DNA of 64,000 nucleotides from Desulfogranum mediterraneum DSM 13871 (GTDB lineage: Bacteria > Desulfobacterota > Desulfobulbia > Desulfobulbales > Desulfobulbaceae): the NCBI RefSeq assembly GCF_000429965.1, contig NZ_KE387005.1, positions 27,347-91,346 of the forward strand, written 5' to 3'. This document shows positions 1-8,799 of this stretch, piece by piece (positions within the stretch are counted from its first letter, which is position 1; each line of letters starts with the position of its first letter). The translations under genes were made by a program, and so were the position numbers. Under the pieces are notes generated by a model that was not told the origin of the DNA, did not search any database, and was given only the letters and a program-made list of their open reading frames with translations.

Positions 1-54
1 AGAGCCCTCTTGGTCGGAACCCTCTTGGCAGTACGCTTTGACGTAGGGTCTCAT

Positions 55-88
55 GGCCACCTTGAACAATGAGATTCTTCAAGGTACC
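55..88. repeat. Short hairpin element, copy A
   Basis: A 34-bp element with inverted arms ACCTTGAA (59-66) and TTCAAGGT (78-85). The direct repeat CTCAT flanks it exactly, at 50-54 and 89-93, which looks like a 5-bp target-site duplication. It is a short member of a family seen at eight other places in the window; long members carry the same ends around a 70-110 bp core. The duplication suggests the short form moves as a unit or is an internal deletion of a long one. Confidence 0.7.
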
Positions 89-143
89 CTCATATTTCGC
101 CGGGATGGAGTGACAGGCGGAGCTGCAGCGGCTCACCTCACAA

Positions 144-173
144 CTGGATTCCCGCCTCCGCGGGAATGACGAC
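144..173. repeat. GC-rich palindromic dispersed repeat
   Basis: Perfect inverted repeat ATTCCCGC-CTCC-GCGGGAAT (148-167) in a 30-bp block. A block at 44031-44060 matches it at 26 of 30 positions, and a shorter related sequence lies inverted at 43915-43938. Palindromes of this type are common between genes in many bacterial genomes. No function is visible here. Confidence 0.6.
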
Positions 174-477
174 GCTAGCGACACCTGGCCCCTCACGGCA
201 ACACCCGATATATCAGCATTGAGCCGGAGCGGCTGGACAAGCACAGCCAGCCCCTTTCCCCTGGCAAGGGAGATCGGTGCAGGGTGGCCCCTGGCTGCAG
301 AGGAAATTAGTTCTTGAAATCCTCGAAGATCTGCTATTATCAATACATGGATAAAGCTTACGGCAGTGAGCCTGCAGTTTCAAGAGGGTCTGCCTTTTGG
401 CTCGACCGACCCATGACCGGGTAACAGCTTCCCGGTCAAACCCTGAAATACTGATCCCGCAGAAAAGAGGAGGAACC

Positions 478-999
478 ATGTCCAAGACCATCGATAATCT
501 CAAGGCCGCCTTTGCCGGAGAGTCCCAGGCCAGAAACATGTATACCTTTTTTGCCAAGGTGGCCCGCCAGGAAGGCTATCACTACATCGCAGAACTATTC
601 GAAGAGACCGCAGCCAATGAACAGCGTCATGCCAACGATCACTTCAAGCTGCTCAACGGCCTGGGCGACACGGCCGCCAACCTGGAAGAGGCCATCAGCG
701 GCGAACATTATGAGACCACGGACATGTACCCCACCTTTGCCAGAGAGGCGGAGGAAGAGGGCAACATGGAGGCAGCCATCCTCTTCAGACAGATCGCCAA
801 GATCGAACAGCACCATCGTGACCGCTACAAGCGCTGCCTGGAGATGGTAAAAAACGGTACCGTCTTCAAGCGCGATCAAGCCATCCGCTGGAAATGTTCC
901 CAGTGCGGGTTCACCCATGAAGGCACAGAGCCGCCCCCCAAGTGTCCGGCCTGTAAACATCCCAGAGAGTACTACCAGCCCGCGAATATGGACCTTTAG
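478..999 (+). CDS. Rubrerythrin
   Basis: Non-heme diiron peroxidase of 173 residues that reduces hydrogen peroxide in the cytoplasm of anaerobes, with electrons from rubredoxin. The N-terminal two thirds is a ferritin-like four-helix bundle with the expected carboxylate and His ligands (AGES near 13-16, ANEQRH at 46-51, KIEQHH at 108-113). The C-terminus is a rubredoxin-type iron site with C140, C143, C156 and C159. The ATG at 478 is chosen because AGGAGG precedes it; the frame is open further upstream but without homology. A rubredoxin-fusion flavoprotein follows 79 bp downstream, so co-transcription in an oxidative-stress or redox unit is plausible. Length is slightly below the usual 190 residues, with all metal ligands present. 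Confidence 0.95.
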   Translation: MSKTIDNLKAAFAGESQARNMYTFFAKVARQEGYHYIAELFEETAANEQRHANDHFKLLNGLGDTAANLEEAISGEHYETTDMYPTFAREAEEEGNMEAAILFRQIAKIEQHHRDRYKRCLEMVKNGTVFKRDQAIRWKCSQCGFTHEGTEPPPKCPACKHPREYYQPANMDL

Positions 1000-1078
1000 T
1001 AGAGGTTCAGCACGCAGCGAGGGGCGAAGCCGGCCTTACCAGCGGCAGCCTCGCCTTCTCCTACCCAGGAGGTGAATC

Positions 1079-2485
1079 ATGGCTGTATATATCTGCACGG
1101 TTTGCGACACCGAATACGACGAAGACAAGGAAGGTATCCCCTGGAACGAGCTGCCCCCGGATTGGGTCTGCCCGGTCTGTGAATCGGACAAATCCTTTTG
1201 GCGCAGGGTCGGGGCAGAGCCGGACACCTCCCAGGCAGGGGCGGAAACGAGCAAAGAGGAAGGACTCTCCCATGACCCCCGGAAGAGCGAAGACAGCCAT
1301 GAGTCCTACCTGGCTGATATCATCGCCATGGCCGAGACCGGGCAATCCATCATCGAGCCAATGCAGACCAGGGCTACCCTGATCGGCTGGGACGATATCC
1401 TCATCCAGGGCGCCCAACTCTCGCGCCTGCCCCTCAACCACCAGGATCCGGTCTCCACCACCACGGTGATCGGCCCCAAGGCTGCCCGCCCCCTGGTCAT
1501 CGCCACCCCGATCCTAATCAGCCACATGTCCTTTGGCGCCCTCTCCCGTGAGGCAAAGATCGCCCTTGCCCGGGGCAGCAGCGCGGCCCAGACCGCCATG
1601 GGCTCGGGTGAGGGCGGGATCCTCCAGGAGGCCCGCGACAGTGCCCATCGCTATATCTTTGAGTATGTGCCCAACCGCTACAGCGTAAACGAAGAAAACC
1701 TGCGCAGCGTGGATGCCATCGAGATCAAGTTCGGTCAATCGGCCAAACCGGGCCTGGGCGGCCATCTTCCCGCCAGCAAGGTCACCAGGGAGATTGCCGA
1801 GCTCCGGGGCTTTGCCCAGGGGAGCGATATCATCAGCCCGGCCCATTTTGCCGATATCCGGACCCGGGAAGAGTTGAAAGAGAAGGTGGACTGGCTCCGG
1901 GAGGCCTCGGAGGGACGCCCCATCGGCATCAAGATTGCCGCCGGTCATATCGAGGCAGATCTCGACTTTGCCCTCCATGCCGGTCCTGACTTCATCACCA
2001 TGGACGGCAGATCCGGCGGCACCGGGGCCTCGCCCAAGTATGTGAAGGGCTCGGTGGGCATCCCCACCCCCTTTGCCATCTATCGCGCCAGAAGACACCT
2101 CAATGCCAGGAAGGCCTATCAGGTATCCCTGATCTGCACCGGCGGTTTGCGGATCTCCTCGGATTTTGCCAAGGCACTGGCCCTGGGGGCCGATGGGGTA
2201 GCCATCAGCACCAGCGCCCTGATTGCCATCGGCTGCAGGCAGTATCGCGTCTGCAACACGGGCAGGTGCCCGGTGGGTATAGCCACCCATGATCCCGAAC
2301 TGCGGGCACGGCTCGATATCGACCAGGCAGCGCGGAGGCTCCACAACTTCCTCAAGGTCTCGACTGCCGAGCTGGAAGATTTTTCCCGCCTGACCGGCAA
2401 AGCCGATATCCATGAGCTCTCGATCACGGATCTGCGCACCACCAACTCCGAGCTCTCCGCCCATACCGCGATCAGCCATGTCTGA
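1079..2485 (+). CDS. Rubredoxin-FMN glutamate synthase domain fusion
   Basis: A 468-residue protein. Residues 1-45 are a complete rubredoxin (C6, C9, C31, C34; spacing CTVC and CPVC). After a linker of about 30 residues comes the FMN- and [3Fe-4S]-binding domain of glutamate synthase (GltB central/FMN region), with GGTGASP and the late CxxxxxC segment VCNTGRCPVG. The glutaminase domain of full GltB is missing, as in archaeal-type and stand-alone GltS-like proteins. The family transfers electrons to 2-oxoglutarate/ammonia chemistry, but the substrate here is not shown. The fused rubredoxin could supply electrons from the rubrerythrin/rubredoxin pool. AGGAGGTGAATC precedes the ATG. The next gene encodes an amino-acid dehydrogenase, which fits nitrogen metabolism. 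Confidence 0.9.
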   Translation: MAVYICTVCDTEYDEDKEGIPWNELPPDWVCPVCESDKSFWRRVGAEPDTSQAGAETSKEEGLSHDPRKSEDSHESYLADIIAMAETGQSIIEPMQTRATLIGWDDILIQGAQLSRLPLNHQDPVSTTTVIGPKAARPLVIATPILISHMSFGALSREAKIALARGSSAAQTAMGSGEGGILQEARDSAHRYIFEYVPNRYSVNEENLRSVDAIEIKFGQSAKPGLGGHLPASKVTREIAELRGFAQGSDIISPAHFADIRTREELKEKVDWLREASEGRPIGIKIAAGHIEADLDFALHAGPDFITMDGRSGGTGASPKYVKGSVGIPTPFAIYRARRHLNARKAYQVSLICTGGLRISSDFAKALALGADGVAISTSALIAIGCRQYRVCNTGRCPVGIATHDPELRARLDIDQAARRLHNFLKVSTAELEDFSRLTGKADIHELSITDLRTTNSELSAHTAISHV

Positions 2486-2811
2486 GCATCAACCCAGGGT
2501 ACCCCCAAGGACGGTACAAGCTGCCGTGGAGGACAAGGGATTTGACAAGATTGATCCCCATATGCTGTACTGACAGTATAGGGGTACTAGTGTAAGGGTG
2601 CTATCCGATTAGGGTGCTTGAAAACCCGTCTTAATGGCTTGCCTGCCATCTGCAGCGGGATGCAAGAGAGCGTATCCCTGAGTCGGTGTGGCCGGCCGGA
2701 GCGGATCCCGGGCAACAAAGGGGCCTCAAGCTGCCCGCAAGATGGTGTCGGTGCAGAGGGCAAGCCAATGCGCTTTCCCACATTTCATCTTTTTTCAGCG
2801 AGGAGGGGACC
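2486..2811. other. Intergenic region before the amino-acid dehydrogenase
   Basis: A gap of 326 nt with no supported gene. It contains the promoter candidate at 2542-2571 and a small palindrome TACTG-A-CAGTA at 2568-2578 overlapping the predicted transcription start, which could be an operator. The rest shows nothing I can interpret. Confidence 0.5.
2542..2571 (+). promoter_or_regulatory. Candidate sigma-70 promoter for the dehydrogenase gene
   Basis: Perfect -35 hexamer TTGACA (2542-2547), an 18-nt spacer and TGTACT (2566-2571) as a 4-of-6 -10 hexamer. The palindrome at 2568-2578 lies over the start region. The leader to the GTG start would be about 235 nt, which is long, so the assignment is tentative. 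Confidence 0.35.
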
Positions 2812-3930
2812 GTGAGAGAAAATGAAATTTTTACCATGGCAGATGAACTGGGACCGGCAAAGATCATCTATGTTCAGGAACCATCCATAGGGCTGAAAGG
2901 GATCCTGGTCGTGGATAACGTTGCCACAGGCCCCTCCATCGGCGGCCTGAGAATGGCGGAGGATGTCAGCACGGAAGAGTGTATCCGTCTGGCCCGGGCC
3001 ATGACCCTGAAAAATGCGGCAGCCGGCCTCTCCCATGGCGGCGGCAAATCGGTCCTCTTTGCTGACCCCAAGAGCCAGCCGGAGAAAAAAGAGACCCTCA
3101 TCCGAGGCTTTGCCCATGCCCTCAGGAGGGAATCCGACTATATCTTCGGACCGGACATGGGGACCAACGAAGAGTGTATGGCCTGGGTCAAGGACGAGAT
3201 CGGACGGGCGGTTGGCCTGCCCAGTGAGATCGGCGGTATCCCTCTGGACACCATCGGCGCCACCGGCTGGGGACTGTTCCACGCCGTTAAGGTCGCCCTC
3301 TCCTACTGCGACTTCGAGTTGGATGGGGCCCGTCTGGTGATCCAGGGCTTTGGCGCGGTGGGCAAACATGCGGCCCGCTTTCTGACCGAGCAGGGCGCGG
3401 TGCTGGTGGGCACCTCGGACAGCAGGGGTTCACTCTACGACCCGGATGGCCTGGAGGTGGAGGCCCTGATCGAGCTCAAGGCAGCCGGCAAGAGTGTGAT
3501 CCATGCCCCCCGGGGCCGCAAGGGGGATGCCGACGCAACCATTGACATGGAGTGCGACATCTGGATTCCGGCTGCCCGCCCAGACGTCCTCCATGAGGGG
3601 AATATCCACCGCTTGAGGACAAAACTGCTTGCCCAGGGGGCGAACATCCCCATGACCTATGGGGCGGAACAGTACCTTCATCAGCAGGCAGTGCTGGTGC
3701 TGCCTGATTTCATTGCCAATGCAGGCGGGGTGATCTGCGCGGCCATGGAGTACCAAAAGGCATCCCAAAGTGTTGCCATGCAGACCATTGAGGAGAAGAT
3801 CCGTAAAAATACCGAGGAGGTGCTTGCCATGGCAGACAGCAATGGCCTGCTTCCCAGGGAGGCTGCACTCCAACTCTCCCGAAAGAGGATCAGGAAGGCC
3901 ATGTCCCTGAAACGGTGGAACATCTTCTAG
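2812..3930 (+). CDS. Glu/Leu/Phe/Val dehydrogenase
   Basis: NAD(P)-dependent oxidative deamination of an amino acid or the reverse amination, 372 residues. The N-terminal dimerisation/catalytic part has MTLKN (K67) and the glycine-rich GLSHGGGKS with the catalytic Lys (K79), as in leucine/phenylalanine dehydrogenases. The C-terminal Rossmann part has GFGAVG. The length fits the short Leu/Phe/Val branch (about 360) rather than classical GdhA (about 450), so the substrate could be leucine or another branched or aromatic amino acid. The GTG at 2812 is chosen because GAGGAGGGG lies just upstream; the frame is open to 2686 without support. It follows the GltS-like fusion and precedes an acyl-CoA ligase, compatible with amino-acid fermentation or assimilation. 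Confidence 0.9.
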   Translation: MRENEIFTMADELGPAKIIYVQEPSIGLKGILVVDNVATGPSIGGLRMAEDVSTEECIRLARAMTLKNAAAGLSHGGGKSVLFADPKSQPEKKETLIRGFAHALRRESDYIFGPDMGTNEECMAWVKDEIGRAVGLPSEIGGIPLDTIGATGWGLFHAVKVALSYCDFELDGARLVIQGFGAVGKHAARFLTEQGAVLVGTSDSRGSLYDPDGLEVEALIELKAAGKSVIHAPRGRKGDADATIDMECDIWIPAARPDVLHEGNIHRLRTKLLAQGANIPMTYGAEQYLHQQAVLVLPDFIANAGGVICAAMEYQKASQSVAMQTIEEKIRKNTEEVLAMADSNGLLPREAALQLSRKRIRKAMSLKRWNIF

Positions 3931-4013
3931 AGCTCCACAGCTACCGGGCTGCCGACCGGGGAAACGGCAAGGAACAGAACCCAGCCAGCAACAGTCACCT
4001 GCGAGGGCCGACC

Positions 4014-5717
4014 ATGCACGATACCTTGAGCTACTATCGAACCAACGGCGATATCCCCCTGCTCCGGCAGACCATCCCGGCCCACTTCTCGGCCGTTGCC
4101 CGCAAGTGGCCCGAAAATGAGGCAGTGGTCTCCCTTCCCCAGTCAAGACGCCTCAGCTATGCAGCCCTGGCCGAGGCCGTGGACCAGCTTGCCCGGGGTC
4201 TGCTCGGCATCGGCTTTGCCAAGGGTGACCGTATCGGCATCTGGTCCACCAACAACATCGAGTGGTTGCTGCTCCAGCTGGCCACGGCCAGAATCGGAGC
4301 CATCCTGGTCACCATCAACCCCGCCTATCGTCCCCAGGAGCTGGCCTATGCCCTTAAGCGTTCCGAGCTTCAGGCGCTCTTTATCATCCCCTCCTTTAAG
4401 AAGAGCAACTATGTGGAGATGCTGGCGGAGCTGATCCCGGAGATTCGCCGACAGCAGGGAGTGGAGATCGACCACCCAGACTTCCCCTTTCTCCGCCGGA
4501 TCGTCCTCTACGAGCCCCAGGACCCGGAACAGAGCGAACGAACCTACCCCGGCTTCACCCTCTGGCAGGAGGTACTGGCCGCGGCAGAACAGGTTGGCGG
4601 AGAAGAGCTTGAGCGCATCGCTGCCAGCCTCTCTGACCGGGAGGCGATCAACATCCAGTACACCTCCGGAACCACCGGTTTTCCCAAGGCCGTACTCCTC
4701 TCCCACCACAACATCCTCAACAACGCCTACTTCTCTGCCCTTGCCATGGGGTTCTCCTCCCAGGACCGCCTCTGCGTGGCAGTGCCCTTTTACCACTGCT
4801 TTGGCATGGTCCTGGCGAACCTCCTCTGTCTCTCGGTGGGCGCGACCATCGTCATCGCCTGTGAGCATTTCAATGCCCTGGAGGTACTGGAGGCGGTCTC
4901 GACGGAACGGTGCACAGCCCTCCATGGGGTGCCAACCATGTTCATTGCCGAGTTGGAACATCCCCGTTTTGGAGAGTTTGAGCTGGGCAGCCTGCGAACC
5001 GGAATCATGGCAGGGGCCCCCTGCCCGCCTGCCCTGATGAAGCGGGTGATGACTGAGATGCACTGCCCCCAGATCCTGATCGGCTACGGCGAGACCGAGG
5101 CCTCACCGATCACCCACCTGACCCTGCCCGATGACAGTGAAGATCACCGGATCCATACCGTCGGTCGCAACCTCCCCCACCAGGAGGTGCAGGTTGTCGA
5201 CCTCGACTCCGCCGAGCCGCTGCCGCTGGATACCATCGGCGAGATCTGTTTTCGCGGCTACCACATCATGCTGGGCTACTATAACGATCCAGAGGCCACG
5301 GCCAGGGCCGTCGATGCCCAGGGCTGGCTCCACTCCGGGGACCTGGGTACCATGGACGAGCAGGGCTATGTCCGGATCACCGGTCGCCTCAAGGAGATGA
5401 TCATCCGCGGCGGGGAAAACATCTATCCCCGGGAGATCGAAGATTTCATCTTCACCCACCCCAAGGTCGCCTCGGTTGCCGTCTTTGGGGTACCCGACGA
5501 CCTCTATGGCGAGGAGATCATGGCCTGGATCCAACTCCACACCAACCAGACCCTGGAGGAAGAGGATATCCGCCAGTACTGTCGGGAGCGGATCGCCCAC
5601 TTCAAGATTCCCCGCTACATCTGGTTTGTGGAGGAGTTTCCCATGACCGTCACCGGAAAACTGCAAAAATTTCGGATGCGGGAACTGGCCATGGAAAAAC
5701 TGGGGGCCTCGGGATAG
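4014..5717 (+). CDS. AMP-binding acyl-CoA synthetase
   Basis: A 567-residue adenylate-forming enzyme that activates a carboxylic acid to acyl-CoA via acyl-AMP. The ATP-binding P-loop YTSGTTGFPK (216-225), the A5 region GYGETEASP, the hinge GRLKEMIIRGGENIYPREIE and the C-terminal catalytic Lys in MTVTGKLQKF are all present. It resembles the FadD/medium-chain fatty-acyl-CoA synthetase group; the exact acid cannot be read from sequence. The ATG at 4014 is the first codon at which family similarity begins; the open frame from 3915 overlaps the end of the preceding gene and is unlikely to be used. The spacing of 83 nt suggests possible co-transcription with the dehydrogenase, as in fermentation of branched amino acids to acyl-CoAs. 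Confidence 0.92.
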   Translation: MHDTLSYYRTNGDIPLLRQTIPAHFSAVARKWPENEAVVSLPQSRRLSYAALAEAVDQLARGLLGIGFAKGDRIGIWSTNNIEWLLLQLATARIGAILVTINPAYRPQELAYALKRSELQALFIIPSFKKSNYVEMLAELIPEIRRQQGVEIDHPDFPFLRRIVLYEPQDPEQSERTYPGFTLWQEVLAAAEQVGGEELERIAASLSDREAINIQYTSGTTGFPKAVLLSHHNILNNAYFSALAMGFSSQDRLCVAVPFYHCFGMVLANLLCLSVGATIVIACEHFNALEVLEAVSTERCTALHGVPTMFIAELEHPRFGEFELGSLRTGIMAGAPCPPALMKRVMTEMHCPQILIGYGETEASPITHLTLPDDSEDHRIHTVGRNLPHQEVQVVDLDSAEPLPLDTIGEICFRGYHIMLGYYNDPEATARAVDAQGWLHSGDLGTMDEQGYVRITGRLKEMIIRGGENIYPREIEDFIFTHPKVASVAVFGVPDDLYGEEIMAWIQLHTNQTLEEEDIRQYCRERIAHFKIPRYIWFVEEFPMTVTGKLQKFRMRELAMEKLGASG

Positions 5718-6083
5718 GCGCATCCCTTTTGCCGCCCCCTGCCCCCTTCCAGGCTGATCCATTCCAGGCTGATCCCTGCAGCAGGGGGGAGAGCGTCCTC
5801 CAGGGGCAGAGAAAAAGATCTGGGCCGGCAAGCCCTCCAGGCCTGGTCGCGGTCAATGGCCCGGGCCAGCCCCCTCTCCCCTTTGCCATGCCTTTGCTCC
5901 CTGCTCCCGCAGCAACGGCTGCCTCCACGCTTTGCGCAGACCCGTCCGAAGCGGATATCTCCCCTCCCCAGGAGTAAACCTGGAGCTCGCTTAATCGTTG
6001 ACGCCGATCTAATATACTAGTATTTCTCCAAACCGTACTCCCGGAACCAACACGACTACAACAGAAAACAACAAGGAGAAGAC
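5718..6083. other. Intergenic region before the SRPBCC gene
   Basis: A gap of 366 nt without a supported gene. It shows a tandem duplication of ATTCCAGGCTGATCC near 5745-5776. An AT-rich patch at 6010-6023 near TTGACG (5998-6003) could be part of a promoter for the next gene, but the spacing does not fit a consensus. Confidence 0.5.
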
Positions 6084-6500
6084 ATGACCACCGTAGAGAT
6101 GAAGACCACCATCAACGCTTCCGCCGCCGCTCTCTGGCAGACGGTGAGCGACTTCAAGGAACTGGGCAAATATGTGGAGGCCGTGGCCGCCACCACCATC
6201 GAGGGTGCCGGGGTGGGCGCCAGGCGCAATCTCACCCTCCAGGACGGCTCAATCCTGGTCGAACAACTGGAATCCCTGGACAACGGGGCCATGACCCTGG
6301 AATACTCCATTGTCAGCGGCCCTTTGCCGGTGGACAACTATCTGAGCAAGATGGAGGTCAGGGAGATCGATCCCTCCAGCTCTGAGCTCTGCTGGTCATC
6401 TGCATTTACGCCCAAAGGGGTCTCGGAGGCAGAGGCCCGGGAAGTGATGGAGAGCATCTATGTCATGGGCTTTGAAGGCCTGAACAGGCTCTTTGCCTGA
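6084..6500 (+). CDS. SRPBCC (START-like) family protein
   Basis: A small cytoplasmic protein of 138 residues of the polyketide cyclase/dehydrase-like SRPBCC fold, which binds hydrophobic ligands in a helix-grip pocket. The pattern fits the family: N-terminal strand TTVEMKTTINA, the helix AAALWQTVSDF, alternating beta strands, and a long C-terminal helix (AREVMESIYVMGFEGLNRLF). There is no signal peptide or membrane segment. AAGGAGAAG precedes the ATG. It is monocistronic, with divergent-type spacing upstream and a convergent minus-strand gene downstream. The ligand is unknown. Confidence 0.8.
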   Translation: MTTVEMKTTINASAAALWQTVSDFKELGKYVEAVAATTIEGAGVGARRNLTLQDGSILVEQLESLDNGAMTLEYSIVSGPLPVDNYLSKMEVREIDPSSSELCWSSAFTPKGVSEAEAREVMESIYVMGFEGLNRLFA

Positions 6501-6615
6501 ACGCCCTGCCGGTGCCGGGGCATGGTGAGCGAGGAGCGCAGCTCGCCTCACCTGCCCTGGCGGATAAAGGCGCAAGCGACCGATCCTGAGCCGCCAACTC
6601 GAGCCCTGACCCCGC

Positions 6616-7683
6616 TTAACGCAACCTGGCAGAGCTGGCAATCAGCTCCCGGTTGTAGGCCTGAAGATCTTCAAGAAACAGGGAGCACTCTTTGCTTCGT
6701 TGGGCCAGCTCCTCTGCCGAGCCCAGGCCCAGGGCCTGGAGAAAGCCCCCTGTCTGTGCCAGGTAGTTCACTTTTTCCTCGGCGTTTCCGTCCTGTTGGA
6801 TCACACCGTTGGAGATCATGAAAAAGAGGGCGATCCAAAAAATCGCCTCCCGGTGTCCCCCCTCTTCTATCATCTCCAGGCTGCCCTCAACCAGATAGGG
6901 ACGAATACAGGGGTCAAGCTTCCACTCATAGGGGACCGGGGACTTCTTGATCTCCAGGGCACGATCAAAGGCGCCGGCAGCCTCCTCCACAAAGAGGCGG
7001 GCTGCTGCTGCATCCAGCCTGGCTGAGCCGAACATCTGGAGATAGCGTTCATAGAGGGCCTCCTGACCATCTGCAAGGAGCATTGGTTTCAGGTTCAAGA
7101 GCCCCCGGCGGTGGGTGGGCGGTTCCAGATGGGCCAGGGTTGTCATGGCCGTACAGTGCATGATGAAGTTACCCAGATAAAAGACAAACTCCAGGGCATT
7201 GGCAGCCCCTGTCATCTTCTCCAGATTTTCTTTGGCATCCTTCTCTGCCTGTTCCACCCGCAGGCGGACAAAGCTTCTCTTGTTGTAGTCAAGGGCCACC
7301 TCCCGGTGCAGTTTTTCCAGTTTGCCCGTGGGATCCACCAGGACACTGTCCACCTCAAGATTACAGGCCATACCCGGTTCTGCTAATATTTTTTTGGCGC
7401 CGTCATAGCGGCCCGCTCCGGAGAGGATACACTCCAGGATATACCCCTGATGGGAGACCTCTCTGATCTCCTGGTAGTCGATCCCTTCGAGGACAATGGC
7501 AATATCCACATCCCGGTAGAGCGGAAAGAGTGCTTCACCAGGGGTATGGTTTATGGAGCCGACAAGATGGGCCCCCACAAATCCCTTGGTGCCGAGATAG
7601 TTCTTCTCGACCCACTCCCGGGCCAGCCCTACAACCTCGTTGACGGTTCGTTCCGGATAGACCTCTCTGTTCACATCTGCCAT
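6616..7683 (-). CDS. Nucleotidyltransferase-like protein of unknown role
   Basis: A soluble protein of 355 residues. The N-terminal region has HLVGSINH followed about 15 residues on by RDVDIAIV, the G-S...D-x-D arrangement of polymerase-beta-type nucleotidyltransferases. A third acidic position may lie in LEVDSVLVDP. The C-terminal half is helical and resembles the helical domains that accompany aminoglycoside-type nucleotidyltransferases. The substrate is unknown. The ATG at 7683 with GAGGA nine bases upstream is preferred to the adjacent TTG at 7686. The gene lies 15 nt downstream of the alpha/beta hydrolase on the same strand and probably shares a transcript with it and the MFS gene, which could point to modification or export of a small molecule, but this is only inference. 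Confidence 0.75.
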   Translation of the reverse strand: MADVNREVYPERTVNEVVGLAREWVEKNYLGTKGFVGAHLVGSINHTPGEALFPLYRDVDIAIVLEGIDYQEIREVSHQGYILECILSGAGRYDGAKKILAEPGMACNLEVDSVLVDPTGKLEKLHREVALDYNKRSFVRLRVEQAEKDAKENLEKMTGAANALEFVFYLGNFIMHCTAMTTLAHLEPPTHRRGLLNLKPMLLADGQEALYERYLQMFGSARLDAAAARLFVEEAAGAFDRALEIKKSPVPYEWKLDPCIRPYLVEGSLEMIEEGGHREAIFWIALFFMISNGVIQQDGNAEEKVNYLAQTGGFLQALGLGSAEELAQRSKECSLFLEDLQAYNRELIASSARLR

Positions 7684-7698
7684 CAAATACGTCCTCGT

Positions 7699-8799
7699 TT
7701 AGTAGCAATCATTGGGGGGCCAGCTCAACTCATCATTCAGGATATAGACCACAATCCAGCTGACCAGCTCTCGGTCATTATCGATAAAGGGATTGTGGCC
7801 GGTATAATCCATGCTGTGCAGGCGGTGAACAATCCCATTTTTCTGCAGATAGTTCTGGATAAGGCCACAATCCACGGTCAGGTCCTGGCGACCGCAGATC
7901 AGATCAAATGTCGCACAGTTCAAGCTCGACAGGTCAAGCTTTGACTGTAGTTTCAGAATATTAAACACACCCCTGGTGGGGGCCACCGGGTAGAGGTAGT
8001 ACTTCTGGGCAGCCTGGTCATCGAGCACGTCCAGGGTCCTGGCCCTGTTTCTGCGCTTGACCATGGGCACCAGGGGAAGCGCCCACTGCAGCAGGTAGGC
8101 CCAGAAGACACTCCTGGAGAGATAACTGTGCACCCTCTGGGTGGAGGCAGGAAAGATGGCCGGGGCAGCAAGCACCAGGTGATGCACCGGACGAATCTGG
8201 GCAAGGTAGCAGGCGAGGATGCCTCCAAGGGAGTGGCCGATGACCGAGATATGTTCATACTGGGTGGCCAGGACATCATAGAGTTCCGTGACCTGACGGA
8301 TCCACTCATCCTCGGTCAGGGTAAAGAGCAGACTGAACCGATTGATCCCAAAACCATAGATCAGGGGTGCCTGGTAATCGATACTATTCTGATCCAGCTC
8401 CTCGATCAACTGGTCAAAGATCATGGGAGAAGAGACAAAGCCGTGCAAGAGGATCACCACATGTGCTCGCTTCTTCTGGAAGGAGCGGCTCATCGGCTTA
8501 CACTTGGCAATGGTATGGGTGCCCTGATCGGTGTCCTGGTGGCCGATCACCTTCCTGATGAAGTAATAACCGACAATCATGGAGACAAAACGAAGGGTGA
8601 TCAACAGACTGACCAAAACAACGACCGCAAAGATGACATCCTGGATCAGCTCATCCATGATATCATCGTGGTCCAGGGCAAAAAACCAGGCCAGGAGGAG
8701 TAGGGTCAGCAGGAGGAGCGCGGTCTTCGCCATCCGCAGCAGGGCCCTCTGTTTCGGGGCTGTCTCCCGGGTGGCGCAGACCTTATCCGGCTCAGCCAT
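7699..8799 (-). CDS. Membrane-anchored alpha/beta hydrolase
   Basis: A serine hydrolase/lipase-like protein of 366 residues. Two hydrophobic segments near the N-terminus (TALLLLTLLLLAWFF and a following VIFAVVVLVSLLITL stretch) anchor it in the inner membrane. The oxyanion-loop motif HGFVSSP and the nucleophile elbow IGHSLGG identify the fold; a C-terminal His in DYTGHNPF could complete the triad. The ATG at 8799 overlaps the stop of the MFS gene by 8 nt, so translation is likely coupled. The frame is open further upstream, but only as the other-frame shadow of the transporter. The substrate is not determinable; esters or lipids are typical. Confidence 0.85.
   Translation of the reverse strand: MAEPDKVCATRETAPKQRALLRMAKTALLLLTLLLLAWFFALDHDDIMDELIQDVIFAVVVLVSLLITLRFVSMIVGYYFIRKVIGHQDTDQGTHTIAKCKPMSRSFQKKRAHVVILLHGFVSSPMIFDQLIEELDQNSIDYQAPLIYGFGINRFSLLFTLTEDEWIRQVTELYDVLATQYEHISVIGHSLGGILACYLAQIRPVHHLVLAAPAIFPASTQRVHSYLSRSVFWAYLLQWALPLVPMVKRRNRARTLDVLDDQAAQKYYLYPVAPTRGVFNILKLQSKLDLSSLNCATFDLICGRQDLTVDCGLIQNYLQKNGIVHRLHSMDYTGHNPFIDNDRELVSWIVVYILNDELSWPPNDCY

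Larger units (their letters stand above)
1..477. other. Intergenic region before rubrerythrin
   Basis: No gene is supported here; open frames on either strand have no ribosome binding site and no recognisable product. It holds a short hairpin element (55-88) and a GC-rich palindrome of the widespread bacterial type (144-173). A weak promoter-like pair lies at 314-319 (TTGAAA) and 335-340 (TATTAT), but the 15-nt spacer is short, so I do not call it. The left edge may be the tail of a locus outside the window. Confidence 0.6.
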
